From the NCBI RefSeq assembly GCF_003711205.1, contig NZ_CP031013.1:1302001-1366000 (forward strand): a DNA stretch of 64,000 nt, read 5' to 3'. This DNA comes from Polaromonas sp. SP1. Lineage in GTDB: Bacteria; Pseudomonadota; Gammaproteobacteria; Burkholderiales; Burkholderiaceae_C. Positions 34,171 through 42,886 of this stretch are shown here, in pieces. Every line of letters starts with the position of its first letter. Position 1 is the first letter of the stretch. The translations under genes were made by a program, and so were the position numbers. The notes under the pieces were generated by a model. It made no database searches, was not told where the DNA came from, and was given only the letters and a program-made list of their open reading frames with translations.

Positions 34171-34191
34171 CCCTCTCCCAGGACGAGAGGG
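34171..34191. terminator. Weak hairpin CCCTCTC/GAGAGGG after the hydrolase gene
   Basis: Perfect 7-bp arms around a 7-base loop lie 40 bp after the hydrolase stop. There is no T-run, so at most a weak or factor-dependent terminator. The flanking CCCTCACCCTGACCCTCTCC is a common Proteobacterial intergenic palindrome motif. Confidence 0.35.
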
Positions 34192-34265
34192 AATAAGAGG
34201 GACAGCCTTGTGCACATTCGCCATTGCCCCTAGCATTGCCTCACTTTTACATTGAGGAGTGAGTG

Positions 34266-35552
34266 ATGGGAATGTTCGACTGGACGGAAAAAAGCAGCGC
34301 GGTCTTGCAGCAGGGAGGCGTGATTGCGCCCGACGAGCGCCTGCCGTGGCCGCAGACCGCGGTGATGGGCGTGCAGCACGTGATCGCCATGTTCGGCGCG
34401 ACGGTGCTCGCGCCGATCTTGATGGGCTTTGACCCCAACATCGCCATCCTGATGAGCGGCATCGGCACGCTGATCTTTTTTGCCATCACCGGCGGCAAGG
34501 TGCCCAGCTACCTGGGCTCGAGCTTTGCCTTCATCGGCGTGGTGATTGCCGCGACGGCCTACGCCGGCAAGGGCCCGAACGCCAACCTGGGCGTGGCGCT
34601 GGGCGGCATCATCGCCTGCGGTGTGCTCTACACGATCATCGGCGCCATCGTGCAGGCGGTGGGCACGGGCTGGATCGAACGCTTCATGCCGCCGGTGGTC
34701 ACGGGCGCGGTGGTGGCAGTGATCGGGCTGAACCTGGCCGGTATTCCCATCAAGAACATGGCGGCCAGCAATTTCGACTCCTGGATGCAGGTGGTGACGT
34801 TTGTCAGCGTGGCCCTGGTGGCGGTGATGACGCGCGGCATGGTGCAGCGCCTCTTGATCCTGGTCGGGCTGATCGTGGCCAGCGTGATTTATGCGGTGCT
34901 GACCAACGGCCTGGGCCTGGGCAAACCCATGGATTTTTCGGGCATCGCCAATGCCGCGTGGGTAGGCATGCCGGGCTTCACCACGCCGGTGTTTGAGCTC
35001 AACGCCATGCTGCTGATCGCGCCGGTCGCCATCATCCTGGTGGCGGAAAACCTGGGCCACATCAAGGCGGTGACGGCAATGACGGGCAAGAACCTGGACG
35101 TCTACATGGGCCGCGCCTTCATCGGCGACGGCGTGGCGACCATCGTCTCGGGCGGCGCAGGCGGCACCGGCGTGACGACGTATGCCGAAAACATCGGCGT
35201 GATGGCCGCGACCAAGATCTATTCCACCGCCGTGTTTGTGGTGGCGGCGGTGATCGCCGTGCTGCTGGGCTTCAGCCCCAAGTTCGGCGCGCTGATCCAG
35301 GCGATTCCGTTGCCGGTGATGGGCGGCGTGAGCATCGTGGTGTTCGGCCTGATTGCGGTCGCCGGCGCCAAGATCTGGGTCGACAACAAGGTGGATTTTT
35401 CAGACAACAAAAACCTGCTCGTCGCGGCGATCACGCTGGTGCTGGGCACGGGCGACTTCACGCTGCGCTTTGGCCAGTTCGCGCTGGGCGGCATCGGCAC
35501 CGCGACGTTTGGCGCGATCCTGCTGTACGCGCTGCTTAACCGCAAGCGCTGA
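34266..35552 (+). CDS. uraA: Uracil/xanthine permease (NCS2 family)
   Basis: A 428-residue inner-membrane proton symporter for uracil. About 14 hydrophobic segments; family marks include MGVQHVIAMFGATVLAPILM near 36-55, SYLGSSFAFIGVVIAATAY near 80, the conserved VTGAVVAVIGLNLAG near 142, NLGHIKAVTAMTGKNLD near 262 and GDGVATIVSGGAGGTGVTTYAEN near 290 where the NCS2 signature sits. GAGGAG lies 6 nt ahead of the ATG at 34266 (another ATG follows two codons later). It has a strong shared terminator after a family A repeat downstream. No PyrR-type leader is visible. Confidence 0.93.
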   Translation: MGMFDWTEKSSAVLQQGGVIAPDERLPWPQTAVMGVQHVIAMFGATVLAPILMGFDPNIAILMSGIGTLIFFAITGGKVPSYLGSSFAFIGVVIAATAYAGKGPNANLGVALGGIIACGVLYTIIGAIVQAVGTGWIERFMPPVVTGAVVAVIGLNLAGIPIKNMAASNFDSWMQVVTFVSVALVAVMTRGMVQRLLILVGLIVASVIYAVLTNGLGLGKPMDFSGIANAAWVGMPGFTTPVFELNAMLLIAPVAIILVAENLGHIKAVTAMTGKNLDVYMGRAFIGDGVATIVSGGAGGTGVTTYAENIGVMAATKIYSTAVFVVAAVIAVLLGFSPKFGALIQAIPLPVMGGVSIVVFGLIAVAGAKIWVDNKVDFSDNKNLLVAAITLVLGTGDFTLRFGQFALGGIGTATFGAILLYALLNRKR

Positions 35553-35565
35553 TTTCGCGGCATTT

Positions 35566-35629
35566 GCTATTAATTCAGGAGCTATAAGCCCTTACTGCAT
35601 ATGGGCTAGCACCCTGTTTAATACATAAA
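35566..35629 (+). repeat. Family A dispersed repeat after uraA
   Basis: It opens with GCTATTAATTCAGGAGCTAT, a left palindrome with an altered centre, then AAGCCCTTACTGCATA and TGGGCTAGCACCCTGTTTAA. It is intergenic and abuts the terminator at 35627-35665. Confidence 0.8.
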
Positions 35630-35665
35630 AGCCCCGGCGGGTCGATGGACCCGCCGGGGCTTTTT
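35627..35665. terminator. Strong bidirectional terminator
   Basis: A perfect 13-bp stem GCCCCGGCGGGTC / GACCCGCCGGGGC with a GATG loop, A4 before and T5 after. It ends uraA on the plus strand and the binding protein gene on the minus strand. Confidence 0.92.
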
Positions 35666-35682
35666 ATTGTGGGCTCGAAGGC

Positions 35683-36834
35683 TTAGCCGATAAACCGGCC
35701 GCCGGCGCCCAGCACGCCCAGATCAACGTACTTCGATCCCGCAAACGGCGGCGCGGCGTAGTCGACGGTGAAGCCACCAAGGTCAAACTTTTGCAAACCG
35801 GCCAGCGCGGTGCGCAGCTTGGCGCGCGTCACGTCGCGGCCGGCACGCTCCAGGCCTTCGGCCATCACGTGCGTGTTGATGTAGCTCTCCAGGCTGCCGA
35901 GAGAGAACTCCTGCTGGCCGATGGCGCGCATGGCCGCCTGGTAGTCGCGCACGACCTGCAGCTTGGCGCGGTAGGGGTCGGGGAAGACCATGGTCAGCGC
36001 CAGGCCGGTGCCGGCGGCGCCCAGTGCCTTGATGCCGTCGCCGGCCAGCGTGACGCTGAGGCCGGCAATCGGCAGCATGGGTGAGGCTTTTTTCAGCGCG
36101 GCGATCAGGCCGACGGAAGCCGAACCGGCCGTACCCAGCAGCACGGCGCCGGGCTTGCCCGCGACGATCTGGCTGACCACGTCGTTGAGATTCTTGCCGT
36201 CAACGGCGAGCGCGGCCTGCGCGCCCACCTTGGCGCCCTGCGCCTGCAGCGCGCGGTTGACGTCGGCCAGCACTTCCTTGCCGTAGTCGTTGTCCAGGTA
36301 GACCACGGCCAGGTCTTTGATGCCCATGCCCACGATGCGTTGCACCAGGCGCTGGGTTTCGTCGGTGAAGCTGGCGCGCACATGGAACACGTTGCGCATG
36401 CCGGGCTTGCGCAGCGACGACGCGCCCGAGCGCGGACCGACGTAAGGCAGGTTGGAGGCCTCGATCACCGGCACGATGGCGGTGTTGTTGGGCGTACCGA
36501 CGCAGGACATCAGCGCAAAAATGCTGCCGTCATCGATCATCTTCTTGACGTTGTCGGCGCTGCGCTGCGGCACATAACCGTCGTCCAGCATCTGGAACTG
36601 CAGCACGCGGCCGTTCACGCCGCCCTTGGCGTTGATCTGGCCCATGGCCGCGTCCACGCCCAGCTTGAGCTCGGCGCCGACGCCGGCCAGCGGGCCGGTG
36701 GTGGCACCCGTGCTGCCGATGGTGATGGCCTTGGCCGTCAGGCCTTCCTGGGCGTGGGCGTTGCGGATGAAAGCGGGGGCGGCGGCAAGGGCCGCCATTT
36801 GGGGGGCGAACGAAAGAAAGCGTCGGCGAAACAT
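35683..36834 (-). CDS. ABC transporter substrate-binding protein (orphan, Peripla_BP_6)
   Basis: A 383-residue binding protein. The N-terminal FRRRFLSFAPQ followed by a hydrophobic stretch and AHAQEG indicates a Tat-like signal peptide. The mature chain opens ITIGSTGATTGPLAGVGAEL and contains NAKGGVNGRVLQFQMLDDGY, typical of LivJ-like binders of amino acids or aromatic acids. The start at 36834 is chosen because the signal peptide begins there; GGAG lies about 12 nt upstream. No permease or ATPase is nearby. It faces the uraA terminator. Confidence 0.9.
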   Translation of the reverse strand: MFRRRFLSFAPQMAALAAAPAFIRNAHAQEGLTAKAITIGSTGATTGPLAGVGAELKLGVDAAMGQINAKGGVNGRVLQFQMLDDGYVPQRSADNVKKMIDDGSIFALMSCVGTPNNTAIVPVIEASNLPYVGPRSGASSLRKPGMRNVFHVRASFTDETQRLVQRIVGMGIKDLAVVYLDNDYGKEVLADVNRALQAQGAKVGAQAALAVDGKNLNDVVSQIVAGKPGAVLLGTAGSASVGLIAALKKASPMLPIAGLSVTLAGDGIKALGAAGTGLALTMVFPDPYRAKLQVVRDYQAAMRAIGQQEFSLGSLESYINTHVMAEGLERAGRDVTRAKLRTALAGLQKFDLGGFTVDYAAPPFAGSKYVDLGVLGAGGRFIG

Positions 36835-37073
36835 CGCGGGGAGATCTCCAGGGGGACGGCCGTGAAGGCCGGAAAGAACAAGGCCGTACGGCCGTCGGGG
36901 GCTAAGACCGCCCTGCTGCCGGGTGCGGTGAGGCACACAGACAGCAGAAAGATCGTTTAGACCTCAACGATTCTAGGTAGAAACCCTGACGAATTGATGA
37001 CGCGGCGATGACCGCGGCGTGACGTCGAAGGGCCGACGCATGGGCCGGGGCACTGCCCGGCGCGCTGCGCAAT

Positions 37074-37424
37074 TCAGGAGGCCGACGATTGCCGGGTAAC
37101 TTTGGCCAGGGCGGCCTTGGTGGCTTCGAGCTCGCGCTCCAGGTCGGCGCGCTCGCCGATTTCCTGCTCCAGCGCTTCGTTGACGTTGGCCAGGTCTTCG
37201 GCAGATTCCTGGATACGGGTTTCGAGCTGGTCGGTTTTTTGCAGCGCCTCTGCCACCTCACCGGTTTGCACGTGCTCCGGGATTTCCTGCTTGAGCACGG
37301 TGTTGATCAGCATCAGCTCATCCGCCGACTGTTCCACGGCTTCCTTGACGGCCTCGTTCTGCCCAAGGGCGCGCTCTAGTTGCGAGGGGCCGGAGGCGGT
37401 CTTGGCTGAGGATTGCTGGGGCAT
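37074..37424 (-). CDS. Small coiled-coil protein
   Basis: A 116-residue acidic, helical protein with no signal peptide. Heptad-like spacing runs through most of it (LERALGQNEAVKEAVEQSAD, then ETRIQESAEDLANVNEALEQ), pointing to an extended coiled coil. It may be a small scaffold or adaptor; similar proteins occur in Comamonadaceae without a known role. AAGG lies about 10 nt before the ATG at 37424. It stands alone between the binding protein and the AsmA-like gene, both on the same strand. Function unknown. Confidence 0.75.
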   Translation of the reverse strand: MPQQSSAKTASGPSQLERALGQNEAVKEAVEQSADELMLINTVLKQEIPEHVQTGEVAEALQKTDQLETRIQESAEDLANVNEALEQEIGERADLERELEATKAALAKVTRQSSAS

Positions 37425-37597
37425 GTCAATGGCCTTGATGAAGATACGAAATCGTTGCTGTGCGTCGAACCCTGTCAAAGCAAAGGCTCACAAACCGCTG
37501 GGGATGCGGGCACGATTTTACGCGCTTGTCGTATTTGCAGGTCAGTAAAAGACTTTGCGCCGGGCGGGGTATCGACCCGCCGCTGCCACGGGCGTGG

Positions 37598-38902
37598 TCA
37601 GCGCGTTTTGGCCGGCGGGGCGGGCCTGGCCGCACGGGAAGGTGCCGACGCAGGTGCTGCAGGCCCAGGGCTGAAGATCTTGCCCAGGGTCGCGCCGATA
37701 CGGGCACCGATGGCCGTGCCCACGCCGGGCAACACGGCCGTGCCGACCACCGCGCCGGCGATGGCGCCGCTGGGCACAGAGAATTTCACGTCGTCCAGCG
37801 GACCGCTGACGGTGAGCGGCACGCCCACAATGCCGTCGACCAGGTCGACAGCGAACTCGCCCTCGATGCGCCGGTTGGCGATCTTCGCCTCACCCGAGGC
37901 GGTGAGGGAGCCCGAAGCCGCTTTGACGCCGGTGTAAGTGACCACCATGCCCTGCGGTGTGTTTTGCGTGTCGAGCCGGCCGGTGATGCTTTCCAGCGGC
38001 GTCTGCCCGTCATGTTCCTTGCCCGCGGTGCGCACCGCCTTGTCCAGGTCAAAGCGCAGCAGGGTGGATTTGCCCATCGAAAAGAGCGTTTGCGTGTGCA
38101 GCGATTGCGCCAGTTCGCCGACGGTGTCGCCATTGGCCGTGAGGGTGGTGTCGCCCGAAACACGGCCGCCGATGGGGGAGCGGCGGTTGAACGCCGACAT
38201 CATGCTTTCAACCTCGATGTCTTTGGGTTGCAGCTTGCCTTCCAGGTGCAGGCGGCCGCCGGCGCGGGTGTCCAGCTGCACGTCGCCATGCGCCGTGCCG
38301 CCGCCCACCTGGATGCGCACGGCCCAGCGGTCGTCCTGGCCGTTGCGGGCGAGTGTGAGTTGGGTCGGGTCTTTCGCGCCTGGCCGGCGCAGCTCAGCCC
38401 TGCGCGGCCGCCAGCCCGGGTCGAAATCCACGTCGCCTTCATAAACGGCAGGTATGCCGCGGCGCGTGATCCAGGTCACGTCGCGAAACACAAAACGCGC
38501 CAGCGGCAGTTCTTCACCGCTTGACTCTTTCGCTTCGCCGCCCTTGCCCAGGCCGCGCAAAGACAGCTGGGGCACGGTGGCGCCGTCCAGGTCGGCCCGG
38601 TCTATCTTGATGCGGCGTTGCAGCAGCGCAAAAAGGTCGGGGTAAGCCGTGAGTTTTTTGATCAGGATGGGTTGCGGCTGGTCGGTGGCGGCGTCTTCCA
38701 TCACCACGGCGGGCGAGGGAAACAGCCGCCAGTGCAGCGCGCCCACACGCACCTTCACGCCGAGCGCCGTCTCCAGTTCGGCCGAGGCGCGCTGGGCCAG
38801 TTCTTCGTCAGACGGCAGATAGCGCAGCGCAGCGACCCAGGCCGCACCGGCCAGGAGCACCACAACACCCAGTGCGGCCAGCCATTTGTGGCCGCGTTTC
38901 AT
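37598..38902 (-). CDS. AsmA-like (DUF748-type) membrane-anchored protein
   Basis: A 434-residue envelope protein. An N-terminal membrane helix (WLAALGVVVLLAGAAWVAAL, about 6-25) is followed by the AsmA-like opening ALGVKVRVGALHWRLFPSPA near 47-66, and a C-terminal half with repeated beta strands (VTYTGVKAASGSLTASGEAK) characteristic of AsmA/TamB-type lipid-bridge proteins. Its tail is a Gly/Val region (AIAGAVVGTAVLPGVGTAIG) and a Pro/Ala-rich end. A role in outer-membrane lipid or protein biogenesis is likely by family. It is shorter than E. coli AsmA (617 aa). No ribosome site stands out. Confidence 0.82.
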   Translation of the reverse strand: MKRGHKWLAALGVVVLLAGAAWVAALRYLPSDEELAQRASAELETALGVKVRVGALHWRLFPSPAVVMEDAATDQPQPILIKKLTAYPDLFALLQRRIKIDRADLDGATVPQLSLRGLGKGGEAKESSGEELPLARFVFRDVTWITRRGIPAVYEGDVDFDPGWRPRRAELRRPGAKDPTQLTLARNGQDDRWAVRIQVGGGTAHGDVQLDTRAGGRLHLEGKLQPKDIEVESMMSAFNRRSPIGGRVSGDTTLTANGDTVGELAQSLHTQTLFSMGKSTLLRFDLDKAVRTAGKEHDGQTPLESITGRLDTQNTPQGMVVTYTGVKAASGSLTASGEAKIANRRIEGEFAVDLVDGIVGVPLTVSGPLDDVKFSVPSGAIAGAVVGTAVLPGVGTAIGARIGATLGKIFSPGPAAPASAPSRAARPAPPAKTR

Positions 38903-39030
38903 CGAAGCGTGTCTTTCATCCCGCCAGCTTAAGCGGCAGCGCAGCTGTAGCCGGGGCGACAAGGGCCCCATCTTTTGTAGGCGGCAACCTTCTTATAGTG
39001 GGATATTCAAACACCCACCTGGAACCCATC

Positions 39031-39453
39031 ATGCGCATCTGGAAGCAACCCATCTCCGTCGAACTGCTCACGGCCTCCAACGCCGACTCTGCCGTGACAC
39101 ACCTCGGCATTGAGTTTCTCGAAGTCGGCGACGACTTCATCCGCGCCCGCGTGCCGGTGGACCGCCGTACCGTGCAGCCCTACGGCTTGCTGCATGGCGG
39201 CGTCTCGGTGGTGCTGGCGGAGACGCTGGGCTCCTGCGGCGCGGCCTATGCGGCCCCCGAAGGGCACCGCACCGTGGGCCTGGACATCAACGCCAACCAC
39301 CTCAAAGGCACAACGAGCGGCTGGGTCACCGGCATCACACGCCCGGTGCATATAGGCCGCAGCACCCAGGTGTGGCAAATCGAGCTGACCAACGACGCCG
39401 GCGAACTGACCTGCGTGTCGCGCATCACCATGGCGATGCTGCTGCCCAAATAA
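39031..39453 (+). CDS. PaaI-family hotdog thioesterase
   Basis: A 140-residue acyl-CoA thioesterase of the YdiI/EntH/PaaI hotdog group. The conserved segment YGLLHGGVSVVLAETLGSCG near 51-70 carries the active-site region (His/Gly and the Glu of AETLG); EINANHLK-like wording (DINANHLKG) near 90 and RITMAMLLPK at the end fit the family. Cytosolic; could hydrolyse aromatic or 1,4-dihydroxy-2-naphthoyl-CoA-like thioesters. The ATG at 39031 has GGAA 8 nt upstream. Divergent from the AsmA-like gene. Confidence 0.88.
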   Translation: MRIWKQPISVELLTASNADSAVTHLGIEFLEVGDDFIRARVPVDRRTVQPYGLLHGGVSVVLAETLGSCGAAYAAPEGHRTVGLDINANHLKGTTSGWVTGITRPVHIGRSTQVWQIELTNDAGELTCVSRITMAMLLPK

Positions 39454-39490
39454 TGACCTTTCAGGCCTCCAGCCCAATCACTGTCTTGAT

Positions 39491-39512
39491 CTATAGCTCC
39501 TGAATTGATAGC
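39491..39512 (-). repeat. Family A repeat fragment
   Basis: On the minus strand it reads GCTATCAATTCAGGAGCTATAG, the left palindrome with the altered GGAG centre seen also at 35566. No right-hand palindrome remains. Intergenic, after the thioesterase gene. Confidence 0.7.
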
Positions 39513-39677
39513 AAAACCGGCTGCCTGCGCCGCGCCGGGACCTGGTTGGCGCCTGAGCATCCCCGCCTCTTAGGATGTTTTGGTGATTTGGAAGGAACAA
39601 ATCAGTTGTTCTATAAATAAAGCGGGCTGCCCACAATCCGTGTTCCATCTTCCGAACACCCGCAGCTCCCGCACCCG

Positions 39678-39689
39678 CCCCCCCCCCCC
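39678..39689 (+). promoter_or_regulatory. Run of 12 C immediately upstream of the CysB-like start codon
   Basis: Twelve consecutive cytosines end 6 bp before the ATG at 39696, exactly where a ribosome-binding site would sit; no GGAG-like sequence is present. Such a tract is prone to slippage and could alter expression through length change. Confidence 0.6.
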
Positions 39690-39695
39690 GCCACC

Positions 39696-40640
39696 ATGAA
39701 CTTCCAGCAACTGCGTTCCATGCGCGAGGCCGTGCGATGCAACTTCAACCTGACGGACGTCGCCAACGTCCTGCACACCTCGCAGCCCGGCGTAAGCCGG
39801 CAAATCCGCGAGCTGGAAGAAGAGCTTGGCATTGAGCTTTTTGTGCGCGCCGGCAAACGCCTGACGGGCCTGACCGGGCCCGGTGCCCATGTGCTGCCGA
39901 TTGTGGAGCGCCTGCTGCTGGAAAGCAGCAACCTCAAAAAAGCCGGCCAGGAGTTTGTGGGCCGGCAAAACGGGCTGCTGTCGATTGCCGCCACCCACTC
40001 GCAGGCGCGCTACGCCATGCCGACCGCCGTGCAGGAGTTCCGCGCGCAGTTCCCGGATGTGAAACTGCACCTGCACCAGGGCTCGCCCAAACAGATCGCC
40101 GACATGCTGATCTCGGGCGAGGCCGACGTCGGCATTGCCACGGAAGCCCTGGGCGACTACCCGGAGCTCGTCGCCCTGCCCTGCTTTCGCTGGACACATT
40201 CGGTGATCGTGCCGCCCGGCCATCCGCTGCTGGACAGCCCGCTCACGCTGGAGAGCCTGGTGCGCTTTCCGCTCATCACCTACGACACGGGCCTGACCGG
40301 CCGAACGCACATCGACGGCGCCTTCACGCAGCGCGGCCTGGCACCCAACATCGTGCTGACCGCGATGGACGCCGACGTGATCAAGACTTACGTACAGCTC
40401 AACATGGGTGTGGGCATCGTCGCGTCCATCGCCTACGAGGCCGAGCGCGACACCGACTTGCGAGCACTCGATGCCGGCCATCTCTTCGGCATCAACTGGA
40501 CCAAACTCGCGGTGCGCCGCGGCAGCTATTTGCGCGGCTATGTGTACGCGTTTATCGAGTCCTTCGCGCCCACGCTGAACCGCGCGCTGGTGGAGAAAAC
40601 CCTGAGCGACGAGCCGGGCAGCGAGAGCTACGACATTTAG
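39696..40640 (+). CDS. CysB/Cbl-type LysR regulator
   Basis: A 314-residue LysR regulator of the CysB group. The opening MNFQQLRSMREAVRCNFNLT and LHTSQPGVSRQIRELEEELG (HTH, about 3-60) is nearly diagnostic; the effector domain continues with AATHSQARYAMPTAVQEFRA near 93 and ends at about 300. CysB activates sulfate or alkanesulfonate assimilation genes in response to N-acetylserine or O-acetylserine. No cys gene is adjacent. A 12-C tract occupies the ribosome-site position. Whether this is the main CysB or a Cbl/Ssu-type paralogue cannot be told. Confidence 0.88.
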   Translation: MNFQQLRSMREAVRCNFNLTDVANVLHTSQPGVSRQIRELEEELGIELFVRAGKRLTGLTGPGAHVLPIVERLLLESSNLKKAGQEFVGRQNGLLSIAATHSQARYAMPTAVQEFRAQFPDVKLHLHQGSPKQIADMLISGEADVGIATEALGDYPELVALPCFRWTHSVIVPPGHPLLDSPLTLESLVRFPLITYDTGLTGRTHIDGAFTQRGLAPNIVLTAMDADVIKTYVQLNMGVGIVASIAYEAERDTDLRALDAGHLFGINWTKLAVRRGSYLRGYVYAFIESFAPTLNRALVEKTLSDEPGSESYDI

Positions 40641-40652
40641 CGTCCGGAAAGA

Positions 40653-41468
40653 TCAGACCGGGTAGACCTTCACCGGCCGCGTCGCCACCGGGAAGCCCGC
40701 CGCACCCAGCGTGTCGGCAATCGCCTTGTTGGTATCAAAGTACACCTGCCAGTAGTGGTCGGTATGGCAATAAGGGCGCACGGCGAGCTTGGGTCCAAAC
40801 TCGTTGAACTCCAGAATTTCCACATCGACCGCCGGCGCCTTGGTGGTGTTGGCGACTTTGGCCACCGACTCCTTGAGCAGCGCGATGGCCTTGTGCACAT
40901 CGGCGCTGCCCGCCAGCTGCGCGGCGAGCTCGACGCGGCGGTAAGGATTGGCGGTGTAGTTCTTGATGTCGCCGCCCATGATCTTGGCATTGCCCACAAT
41001 GGTCTTGACGTTGTCGGGCGTGTTGATGCCGGTGCCGAAGAGGCCGATCTCCAGCACCGTGCCTTCCACGCCGCCGGCGCTGACGTATTCGCCCACTTTG
41101 TAGGGCCTGAGCACCAGCAGGAAGATGCCTGCGGCGAAGTTGCTGAGCAGCCCGCTCCAAGCCGCACCGATGGCCACACCCGCACCGGCCACCAGGGCTG
41201 CGAAGCTGGTGGTCTCGACCCCGAAGTAACCGAGGATGGCGACGACCAGCACGATGTTGAGCGCCACGGTGATAAAGCTCACCAGGTAGCGCTGCACCGT
41301 GGGGTCGATCTCCTGGCGCGTCATCGCCGCGCCGACGAGACGCGTCACCAGGTGGATCAGCCAGCGGCCGATGATGAAGACGGCAATCGCGCCTATGACC
41401 TTGAGGCCGAAGGCAACCAGAATTGGCTGGGCTTGTTCCATCCAGCTGCCTACTTGTGCGGTGTCCAT
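40653..41468 (-). CDS. Small-conductance mechanosensitive channel (MscS family)
   Basis: A 271-residue inner-membrane channel that opens under membrane tension to release solutes. Three hydrophobic segments at about 15-37, 62-84 and 90-115; the pore helix VAGAGVAIGAAWSGLLSNFA at about 91-110 has the Gly/Ala packing of TM3, and the beta domain (VGEYVSAGGVEGTVLEIGLF) follows. Length and layout match E. coli MscS (286 aa). AGGGGG precedes the ATG. Convergent with the CysB-like gene; 12 bp separate the stops. Confidence 0.92.
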   Translation of the reverse strand: MDTAQVGSWMEQAQPILVAFGLKVIGAIAVFIIGRWLIHLVTRLVGAAMTRQEIDPTVQRYLVSFITVALNIVLVVAILGYFGVETTSFAALVAGAGVAIGAAWSGLLSNFAAGIFLLVLRPYKVGEYVSAGGVEGTVLEIGLFGTGINTPDNVKTIVGNAKIMGGDIKNYTANPYRRVELAAQLAGSADVHKAIALLKESVAKVANTTKAPAVDVEILEFNEFGPKLAVRPYCHTDHYWQVYFDTNKAIADTLGAAGFPVATRPVKVYPV

Positions 41469-41596
41469 GTGTTCCCCCTGTTCAGTTGTTGATACCGGGC
41501 CATCTTAGGGAGCGGCCATGGCGGTGTAAACAACCGGGTGACAGGGCGTCGCTGCAAGCCCACACGGAGCTGCAAGCGCCTTAGGCAAAACGTTGC

Positions 41597-42163
41597 CTAC
41601 TCGGTCGCCGCGCGTGCCATGCGCTCACTCTTCCAGTAAACATCGTCGCCGCCGTTCATGCGGTTGAGCACGCGCGACAGCACAAACAGCAAATCGCTCA
41701 AGCGATTGAGGTACTGGCGCGGCGAATCCTTCAGCGGCTCGGCCGCGCCCAGCGCGACCACGGCGCGCTCTGCACGGCGGGCCACCGTGCGGCACACATG
41801 CGCCAGCGATGCGGCACGCGAGCCCGCGGGCAAGATGAACTCCGCCAGGCGCGGCAGCGTCGCATTGTGCTCGGCCAGTGCGTCATCCAGCAGCGCCACC
41901 GCCTCGGGCTTGAGCAGCTCAAAGCCGGGGATGGAAAGCTCTCCGCCGAGGTTGAAGAGCTGGTGCTGCACCTCCACCAACAAGTCGCGCACGCCTGCGG
42001 GCAACTCTTCACACAGCAGCACGCCGATGTGGGAGTTCAACTCATCGACATCGCCCATGGCGTGGACACGCAGGCTGTCTTTGGAGACACGCGTGTTGTC
42101 GCCCAGGCCGGTGGTGCCGTTGTCGCCGGTGCGGGTTGCGATCTGGGAGAGTCTGTTGGCCAT
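41597..42163 (-). CDS. Cob(I)yrinic acid a,c-diamide adenosyltransferase, PduO type
   Basis: A 188-residue ATP:cob(I)alamin adenosyltransferase. The N-terminal ATP loop RTGDNGTTGLGDNTRVSKDS at 9-28 is diagnostic; the C-terminal active-site helices carry RTVARRAERAVVALG near 126 and YLNRLSDLLFVLSRVLNR near 149. It makes adenosylcobalamin for B12-dependent enzymes. The ATG at 42163 is the one that fits the family; the frame goes back to 42199 through a stretch without matches. No other cobalamin gene is in the window. Confidence 0.92.
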   Translation of the reverse strand: MANRLSQIATRTGDNGTTGLGDNTRVSKDSLRVHAMGDVDELNSHIGVLLCEELPAGVRDLLVEVQHQLFNLGGELSIPGFELLKPEAVALLDDALAEHNATLPRLAEFILPAGSRAASLAHVCRTVARRAERAVVALGAAEPLKDSPRQYLNRLSDLLFVLSRVLNRMNGGDDVYWKSERMARAATE

Positions 42164-42352
42164 GGTGCGAAGCGCGGTGAAGCGCGTTGAATAAAACAAT
42201 GAATGTGCAAGAAACCCGAAGCGTTACGCCGGGCAAGGAAATGTGTCGTCGTACGCCATCATGTGAGTGAGGAAACACCCTGCAAAACTGCTGGCCGCGG
42301 GCGGCATGCCGGGTTGCAATGGATGCCTGTTAATTTTTGAAGGACTCCCCGC

Positions 42353-42748
42353 ATGACCTTGCACACGACGGCCAAACAGCAGCCAAAACATTCTATTCCC
42401 CACTTCTCCGGTTCCGAATTGCGCAGCGTGCTGCTGGTGGCCGCCCTGGCCGTGGGGGCTGCGGGCGCCGTGCGGGCGCAAACCTCGCCGGCCAGTCCCA
42501 ACAGCCCTCCCTCCAAAGTCGCCCCTGCGGCACCTTCAGCCAATTCGGGCGCCGTGCCGCAAAACCGCGCCACCACGCAGGACGTGGAAGCGGCCTTCAA
42601 CCGCGCCGACGCCAACAAGGACGGCAAGCTGGACCGCCAGGAAGCCGAGCACTTCCCGGCGGTGGCACAGCGCTTTGAGCAGATCGATACCAACCGCGAC
42701 ACCTTTATCTCGCTGGCCGAGCTCGCCAAGGCCGCTTCGGGCTCCTGA
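42353..42748 (+). CDS. Secreted EF-hand protein
   Basis: A 131-residue protein with an N-terminal membrane/signal segment (LRSVLLVAALAVGAAGAVRA, about 23-42), a Pro/Ala/Ser-rich linker (about 44-72) and two EF-hand loops: DANKDGKLDRQE near 86-97 and DTNRDTFISLAE near 111-122. Position 6 of the second loop is Thr not Gly, so its calcium affinity may be lower. AAGGA precedes the ATG by 7 nt. Periplasmic calcium binding is likely; partner unknown. Confidence 0.85.
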   Translation: MTLHTTAKQQPKHSIPHFSGSELRSVLLVAALAVGAAGAVRAQTSPASPNSPPSKVAPAAPSANSGAVPQNRATTQDVEAAFNRADANKDGKLDRQEAEHFPAVAQRFEQIDTNRDTFISLAELAKAASGS

Positions 42749-42886
42749 CGCCCTTGTCGCAGTGATCGGGGTGACCATCGCCCCGTTTCACCCACCTCTC
42801 CCCCCGGCAACAGCTGCGGGTCTCCGGTCTTCAGTGGCAGAAAGTATGTACACGTCGTAAACTGTGCCACCGACCCGGAGACAACC

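Noticed and set aside
37562..37582. GGCGGGGT/ACCCGCC hairpin near the AsmA-like gene end
   Set aside because: No T-run follows on the minus strand and one arm has an extra G; not a convincing terminator.
42164..42352. Cobalamin riboswitch near the adenosyltransferase gene
   Set aside because: No B12-box-like sequence or extended conserved stem was seen upstream of the start at 42163.
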